Origin: Laetiporus sulphureus 93-53 | Lineage: Eukaryota; Basidiomycota; Agaricomycetes; Polyporales; Laetiporaceae | DNA: 64,000 nt | Assembly: GCF_001632365.1 (NCBI RefSeq) | Contig: NW_024468522.1 | Span: forward strand, 203,030-267,029 | Direction: 5' to 3' | In this document: positions 57,933 through 64,000 of the stretch, piece by piece | Numbering within the stretch: the first letter of the stretch is position 1 | Layout: each line of letters begins with the position of its first letter | Notes under the pieces: generated by a model | Told to the model about the DNA's origin: nothing | The model's input: only the letters and a program-made list of their open reading frames with translations | The model's database searches: none | Translations under genes and position numbers: made by a program

Positions 57933-60308
57933 CTATTCAAGGCTGGCGTCTACAAGATCCCATCCTTCCTCATCTTCCTCGATGATCTGCTCCACATCTC
58001 GATGCTCTCTCCCTCCCATCCCACGCGCACGCGGCCGGGAAGGATTCGCCGCGGTAGCCTGCAGCAATTGCGCAAAGTCTAGGGGAAAGCTAGGTGGCGT
58101 GGGCGGAGGGAGCAACGGGCGAGTTGCATGAGACTTCCTGCATTGAGAACATTATTTAGCCATCTGATTCAGCAGGACCACACGGGATGATGCTCACTTG
58201 CCAAGCTCTGGACTGCAGCATACCGCCCACAGATTCCCGAGCACCTCTCCAGCCTGCGCGAGGGGGATCTCCACTACCTGCGTGTGCGCGAGGTAGCACA
58301 CGTTGTACAGTAGCATCGCGAGTGCAGTCGTGAATGAGCTTCCGTGCGACGACGTCGTGCTAGGTGGCTCCTCGAGCTGCGAGTCCGCCATCGACGACGC
58401 GAGCGTGCTGGAACGTGAGCGGGTCAGTAGCGAAGTCGCGCCAGGTACGGCAGAGGTGCTGGCGGATCGCGAGTGGACGGAGGGACGTGAGGGCGAGGAA
58501 GATGCGCCTCCATTGGGCTGTGATGAGGCTGAAACGTGCAACGCGTATTTCGAGGAGTATCTGAAGAGTGCTTGTGAGATCGTTGAGTTCACCAAGACAA
58601 CCAATAATACCCACCGTGCCCAGCCTCCGCTTTCGCCAGCTTTGATAGCGCCAATCCATGGAGTCCCGACACCTAGTAAACCAGTGCCTTTACTTGAAGA
58701 GGAAGGCGGAGTGCTAGATCTGCTCCACACGACCTCGAATGGAAGCTTGATGCCGAGATAGAACGCAAGGAGGGTGACGAAATGGACGGTGTGCGTCAGC
58801 ACTGCGTTGATATGGTCTGGCGGGTATCCTGGAAAGGATATCAAGAATCAGAATGAACAAAAGATCAGTCCACGTACGTCTGATGTCGCCCGGAACCGGC
58901 AGTATGAGGCCACCGATGGTCCATTCACCCTTTGTACCAGCTTTGCCACCGAGTGGGGGTCGGCCGCCAACCTATACAAGCAAAGCGTAAGCATCCCATG
59001 CGCGGCCGTCGCATAAAATCAGACAGACCTCAACTACACTGAAGACTTCTACTAACTCCTGTACTAGTCCTGACCTCGCACGTGCCAACGTATCAGCGAG
59101 AGCGGCAAGCTGAAACGTCGCATCGTCAATTTGCCGTACCATCGAGTCCATTCCTGCACCGTGCTGTGCGGAACGGGAGTGCGCGAACGAATGTGGCGAA
59201 GACATGCTGGGTGCCAACAATGAGTTGCGGCCCATTTGAGGGGAGGTTGGTGTTGACCTCACGGTATGCGATGATGGTGATGAGATAGCTGAAGTGAAAG
59301 GAAGCGTGGAGCGCGATTGACGTGGAGTTGTGGTCGGTGTAGCGGCAGCGGAGGATTGCGACGAGACGGAATAACCCGAGGAACCTCGCCGAGGGACGAC
59401 AGGTCGCGCTAACAAGGACTGAGATACAGAGGGTGTCGAGATCGGATACGATCCAGGAGGGGACGGGGAGTATCCGTGAGGAGGAGAAGTCGAGACTGTG
59501 GCTAGAGAATTGGTCGAGGGATGCGTCACACTATGCGACTGCTGGAACATTGAGTTGGCAAGAACGAGAGTACGTCGACGGGCGGCCAAGGTGCTTCGAA
59601 GCGCACGAACTCCCTCACGAGCTAACATATCGTCAGCGCACGATCACATGAGTCTGTGGAAGAGAAGGCGAGCGACGCCACAACAAGCGATCGTAAGATT
59701 ATACATCCGACGAATGTGGGTCCATAGAACTTCCACCAACGCAGCTCGAACGAGCAAACGCAAAGGAAGGGGAGGGGGTTCGCAGATGGCAGATGGTCTT
59801 TGCACATCCTCACAACTTTTATGCTACCTAGCCAGCGCAAGAGGAGAAAGCAACACAGAAGCCTCCGGCTCGTGGAGTCGGCTTCAACCATTCGATGCCA
59901 TTCATACCTAAGATCCTCTCCTGGCGCATGACCTCCAGCTCGACTGATCCGATACACACCCCTCTTTACTGGCAAATAGAGATAACTCACCAGGCGGTAC
60001 TCACTCTTCTCATTCTTCTTCCGCAGACTATCCACCGCAGTCCATATCTCCTGGACGCGCTCCTCGGTGCACTTGAGGTCAGCCCTTCTTCTCCGTGCAG
60101 GATCCACGATTGTCTCTAGCGCACGCCGTGCTGATAAAATGTGCGCATCCCTATCTGTGGCTGCATGTTTGGTTTGCAATCGAAGCGAGAGCAGACTGGA
60201 CTGTGTTCAGCTGAAGATTATATATAATGATCTCGCAGCTCACTGTTGCTTGAGACAGTTCTCGCAGTAGAACTGGCGCTGCTTCAGCTCGCAGTTTAAA
60301 CATTCCAT
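57933..60308 (-). CDS. ATG14: ATG14/UVRAG-like autophagy PI3-kinase subunit
   Basis: The start ATG 60308 gives an N-terminal cysteine pair motif (CLNC ... CENC) as in Atg14, then a coiled-coil segment (TDRDAHILSARRALE, RRADLKCTEERVQEIW). A Ser/Pro-rich middle exon follows (59628-58972). The conserved core is WTIGGLILPVPGDIRRYPPDHINAVL leading into HTVHFVTLLAFYLGIKLPFEV. The C-terminal exon ends in EEDEEGWDLVD. Such proteins bind Vps34-Vps15-Vps30/Beclin and direct PI3-phosphate synthesis to autophagosomes or endosomes. Cys motifs favour ATG14 over Vps38/UVRAG, but the two are hard to separate by eye. Internal exon borders between 59990 and 59630 are approximate. Confidence 0.78.
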
Positions 60309-60733
60309 GCAATTAGTAAAAAGTCTGCGATTTCCAGCCCGAAGTGCAGGAATCTATGCGATGAGCGAGGGAGCTGGTACAATTGCAAGACTGAAGACCT
60401 CGCGGAATCGCACTCAACAGAGACTCTGACCGACACGATCACGTGGTCGGTCCTGAAAGCCACACACCCGCGCCACACAGTGCGAGAACGCTCAGGCTCT
60501 TGCGACATTAACCAACGACCGCAGTAGAACGCTCCGTGCTTTGAAGGACCGTTTCGCTCTGGGAATTCTTGCACAAAACGAATTTCGTGACTTCCGCGCA
60601 TTTCTACACCGTTAATATTTCATTAACACATGCCTCAGTCGCAGGGATTGACACGAGGACCATTAGTTACCTGCAAGTTATCGAGTCGATCCGCTACAGC
60701 AAGGACGCCTCAAGCGACCCAAAATCGGTTAGC
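60309..60733. other. Bidirectional promoter region
   Basis: Spacer of 425 bases between the divergent ATG14-like gene and the phosphotransferase-like pseudogene; no specific sites identified. Confidence 0.4.
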
Positions 60734-61567
60734 ATGTCAGCTTCCTCTATCAGGTAAGCCGCCGAAAGTAATCACTAGCGACCTAGATGTTATTAAATCA
60801 TCATCCCGTTCTCAGGCAATCGTGGCGACTGTTGTGCTTCGTCCTTCCGAAAGGTTTTCGTGGGGTTTTATATGCAGCAATATTCAACTTCAGCAAACGG
60901 ATAGATCCCGGTGACTGGATTGGAGATGGACACGTCGCACGTATACCATTCGGATTGTATCTCAAATATGGTTCACTACAAGAGGCGCTGGCCACTCAAT
61001 ATGTGGCGAAGCATACAACTATTCCAGTCCCTGAATGTTGCTCCCGCTGGCGAAGACGGGGTCTACATGTTGATGATTCAGATGCCTGGCCAGCAGTTCG
61101 GCTTGCGTATAGGTGATCTCAACAGCCTTTCGCCTCGCCAACTGCAGGTAGTGGAGGACACGCTCCGCGACTGGTTCGACCAACTACGGTCCCTTGTTCC
61201 CCCGGATCCAGATGCAGTATGTGGGTTTGGTGGCTATTCCTTTAAAAGCTATCGCATCAGCCATATGAGGAGGGTCGGTCCTTTCCGCTCGCAGAAAGAA
61301 TTTCATATGAAACTTTTGGAGAACTACGAGGACGAACTCGGTGAAATAGCGTCTGCTAGCCACTCAAAACCTCATCGGATCTGCTTCACCCATATCGATT
61401 TCGAATGCGCGGGATGGATGCCGGAGTATTGGGAGTATACTTACGTGCTGTATATCCAATATCCGCACTACAAGGAATGGTGCGATCTCTTTACACGCAT
61501 TTTTCCTCAATATTCCACTGAGCTTGAGGTCGAATATCGATTGTGGGAGTTCGCTTTTCCGTGGTAG
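60734..61567 (+). pseudogene. Aminoglycoside phosphotransferase-like protein, broken
   Basis: Start ATG 60734 (MSASSIR), intron 60754-60815, then a frame typical of the expanded basidiomycete phosphotransferase (kinase-like fold) family: PGDWIGDGHVARIPFGLYLKYGSLQEALATQYVAKHTTIPVP. At about 61030 the frame shifts, since the continuation LNVAPAGEDGVYMLMIQMPG is in another frame with no splice site between. The second lesion is in the catalytic centre: HRICFTH runs directly into IDFECAGWMPEYWEYT, so about 18-20 residues holding the HxDxxxxN loop are missing. Both defects should abolish phosphotransfer. The rest of the fold is well preserved, so decay is recent. Confidence 0.78.
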
Positions 61568-62031
61568 ACGAAGTTGTTCACGCGGTACGTATCCTTTTCA
61601 GAAGCAGTCTTGCTTGGTTGCTCAATCTGCATGGTCCACGCAGGGCTCTGAATGCTGGAACGATTTGCTACATGTGAGTGCGCAGATACCCGAAAACATG
61701 TGTTGTGAATCGACACATATCTCAGGCTCCTGGATTTCTCGCTATGCGGATTGACAAATTCGCCTGCGAAGTAGGTTGCCATAAGTCGATGTGATGTTTT
61801 TTGCAAGGCAATATTCCGCGCTGGCGTATCCTTTGCTTCATGTTCTTCTGACCTAACTTAGTTATTGTATGGTTGCGTGCGACGATGTTACTTCACTCTT
61901 CCTTTCATATATATGCGACAGTCTTGTCTATATATCATAACGGGCTATCCACATGGTGAGAAGATAACGCATGGATAGACGTCGTTGAGAAAACGAGAGA
62001 CGGTAGACTTCGGAAAGTCATGGCCGGTTAA
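61568..62031. other. Intergenic left of small element, no gene seen
   Basis: AT-rich spacer after the phosphotransferase-like pseudogene. No gene or RNA was recognised; it ends with the TAA target copy at 62029-62031. Confidence 0.4.
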
Positions 62032-62204
62032 CACCGCAGACATGAAAGCGTTTGCGACCGTTACTTAATGACACGAAAATTGTAATTGACTGCCTTTTTG
62101 GGAAATAAAGTTGCCTAATTAGGGCATAGTGTTGCATAGGTCACACTTTAGAACACATTTTCAGTGTATTTGCAGCGGGAATAAATGCCTTCATGCCTGC
62201 AGTG
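62032..62204. mobile_element. Short CAC...GTG non-autonomous element (MITE)
   Basis: Element of 173 bp. Its left end CACCGCAGACATGAA is identical over 15 bases to the end of the fold-back element at 20839. Its right end is the imperfect inverse (TTCATGCCTGCAGTG). It is flanked by TAA at 62029-62031 and at 62205-62207, again a 3-bp target duplication. The interior lacks long inverted arms and coding capacity. It is a deletion derivative or sister subfamily of the 20.8-kb element. Confidence 0.82.
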
Positions 62205-62428
62205 TAAGCTTTCAAGCTCAGTTTGGGCGCCTGTTCGCGAGATTTGACCCGATCTGTTTCAAGTTAGGCTTGACATCATGCCTCCCTTGTCCCTCAATTG
62301 AGGGATCACTAGTTTGAGCTCACTCTCTTTCGTTGACCATTGATCTAACTTGAACTGAAGTTGACAATTGCTGGATTTGTCACTGGAGGATCCCTGCTAC
62401 TTAGTTGCTGCAAAATCCCTGCTGAGCG

Positions 62429-63622
62429 ATGCCTTTCGGAGAAGTGGTCTGCGGCTCTCCTGGAAGCGGGAAATCTACCTATTGCTATGGCAAACACCAA
62501 CTGTTCACTGCTCTCAACCGACCGATCTCCATTGTGAACCTCGATCCTGCGAACGACAACATCCCATATCCATGCGCCATCGACATCTCGTCGCTGATCA
62601 CTCTGGAGGATGTCATGAACGAACACGGCCTCGGGCCAAACGGGGGCATGCTCTACTGCATGGAATACCTGGAGGCGAACTACGACTGGCTGGAGGATAG
62701 GCTGAAGGAGCTGGGCAACGACGCATATATCCTGTTCGACCTGCCAGGCCAGGTCGAGCTGAGCACGAACCATGAGAGCGTGAAGAACATCGTGCACAAA
62801 CTGGCCAAGAGCGGCTTCCGCGTACGTACTGCCTGTCGTTGCTCCATGCCAACTGACACAGAGCTCGTCAGCTAGCCGCAGTCCACCTATGCGACGCGCA
62901 CTACGTGACAGATGCGGCAAAGTATGTCTCGGTGCTGATGCTGGCGTTGCGAGCGATGCTTCACCTCGAGCTTCCTCACGTCAACGTGCTGTCCAAAATC
63001 GACCTCATTCAGCAATACGGCGATTTAGGTGCGTGCCGGGTCTATTATATCGAACCCATACGTCCCGTTGACGCATGTACAGACTTCAACCTCGAATTCT
63101 ACACTGAAGTGCAAGACCTGTCCTACCTGGAGAACGCCCTTTCCGCATCTTCACCACGCTACAAAGATTTGAACATGGCCATATGTTCCCTCGTCGAAGA
63201 TTTCGGGCTTGTAGGCTTCGAAACACTCGCAGTGGAGGTACGCTCCTCGCTCAGTCCTCTTCCAACTGAGTCTTACCTGTTCCCAGGACAAGGAGTCCAT
63301 GCTGCATCTCTCACGCGTCATTGACAAAGCCACGGGCTGCGTCTTCGTTCCGCCACCGGAAGCCAAGCAGCCCCCGGGTACGGTCGAGGCGAAAGGTGTT
63401 CCGGCGACAGCGCGGCCAAACGTACACGCACTCTTCACCAGCGCTGCCGGGCCAATGCAGGGCCCGAGAAGCGATGTGAGAGACGTGCAGGAGCGATGGG
63501 TTGACGCCAAGGAGGAGTGGGATGCTTGGGAGAAGGCGCAGTGGAGGAAGGAAGGACAAATGGTTCAGGAGGCTGCACGGAAAAGTAAGATACGAGAAAG
63601 AGGTGCAAGGGAGAAAACGTGA
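62429..63622 (+). CDS. GPN2: GPN-loop GTPase 2
   Basis: Four exons (62429-62821, 62872-63028, 63083-63237, 63287-63622) give 346 residues, the usual size for the family. The P-loop is GSPGSGKST near the N-terminus, followed by NLDPANDN, the defining Gly-Pro-Asn loop in HGLGPNGGMLYCMEY, FDLPGQVEL, and the base-recognition SKID. The C-terminal extension is charged and helical. GPN GTPases form dimers and help assemble and import RNA polymerase II (and III); GPN2 is essential in yeast. All junctions keep frame. It is one of the most conserved genes in the window and a good anchor for synteny. Confidence 0.95.
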
Positions 63623-64000
63623 TTGACCGAAAAGCAAGTTTGACTTCTGCGGTCTGTCCGAGTATAACGTTGTCGATGGCCTCTACCGTGAGTGGCAGGG
63701 AAGATTCATTTAGAGGCTTCAGTGTCGAAGTTAGCATGTTTCCTGCTTTGGTCCGAATTTTGAAGTCCTGGTAAAAGTTGGGAGGATATTAATGGTATGA
63801 ATCATGTATATCTTATTGCAGGATGGACATTTTGAACAGTCTACGAGCTCGACGCACGCTAGATCATTGTCACTGCATGCATTTAAGCCTCATGCACATG
63901 CGTCAAGTCGAACGTGAACTCTGCCGTTTTGGGCCACCCGTTCAGTTCCGCCCTCGCGGCGCGCCTCCTCACGACTTTCTGTGACTCCGTCTGCCAGCTC
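63623..64000. other. GPN2 3' flank
   Basis: No complete gene. A minus-strand frame at 63737-63435 (LPLTVEAIDNVILGQTAEVKLAF at its start) overlaps the GPN2 last exon and is probably a shadow, though its first ~35 residues could belong to a gene extending beyond the window. Confidence 0.35.

Noticed and set aside
63435..63737. Minus-strand ORF overlapping the GPN2 last exon
   Set aside because: Most of it is antisense to the well-supported GPN2 C-terminus; only the first third could belong to another gene and it cannot be judged at the window edge.

Overview
The window comes from a filamentous basidiomycete, very probably an Agaricomycete. Almost every gene is cut by several short (about 45-65 nt) GT-AG introns, and the gene set is typical of mushroom-forming fungi: GAL4-type zinc-cluster activators, F-box proteins, TKL-like and CRN-type kinases, Mx-like dynamin, But2-type membrane proteins and Helitrons. 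No tRNA, rRNA or CRISPR array was found. All gene models were spliced by eye from reading frame, splice sites and paralogue comparison.

Layout. 0-5 kb: a 5'-truncated, decayed Helitron (Rep plus Pif1-like helicase, minus strand). 5.6-9.2 kb: zinc-cluster transcription factor TF1 (minus). 11-19.7 kb: tandem type II P-type ATPases; the first (11.0-14.8 kb) reads intact, the second (16.5-19.7 kb) is 5'-truncated and broken. 20.8-21.5 kb: a fold-back transposable element. 21.7-27.2 kb: an F-box protein (plus) and a large coiled-coil protein (minus). 28.4-34.9 kb: an array of unrecognised genes A, B and C, plus a small ORF D (all minus); B and C lie in a clean 2.1-kb tandem duplication. 35.2-38.8 kb: TF2 (plus). 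40.1-42.4 kb: a TKL-like kinase (minus). 43.8-47.5 kb: TF3 (plus), an inverted near-copy of TF1. 47.6-49.6 kb: a CRN-like header plus kinase protein (minus). 49.6-52.9 kb: repeat-rich, gene-poor DNA. 52.9-64 kb: a conserved block with a But2-like membrane protein, dynamin, an ATG14/UVRAG-like autophagy subunit, a broken aminoglycoside-phosphotransferase-like gene, a small CAC...GTG element and the GPN2 GTPase.

The left three quarters has been shaped by duplication: three TF paralogues, two ATPases and the B/C unit. It also holds a decayed Helitron and the larger of two non-autonomous elements. The right end looks like ordinary housekeeping sequence. The points most worth following up are a conserved 6-nt micro-exon inside the zinc cluster of all three TFs, the promoter exchange created by the B/C duplication, the fold-back element family with 3-bp target duplications, an FG-rich linker in the dynamin, and a phosphotransferase gene that has lost exactly its catalytic loop.
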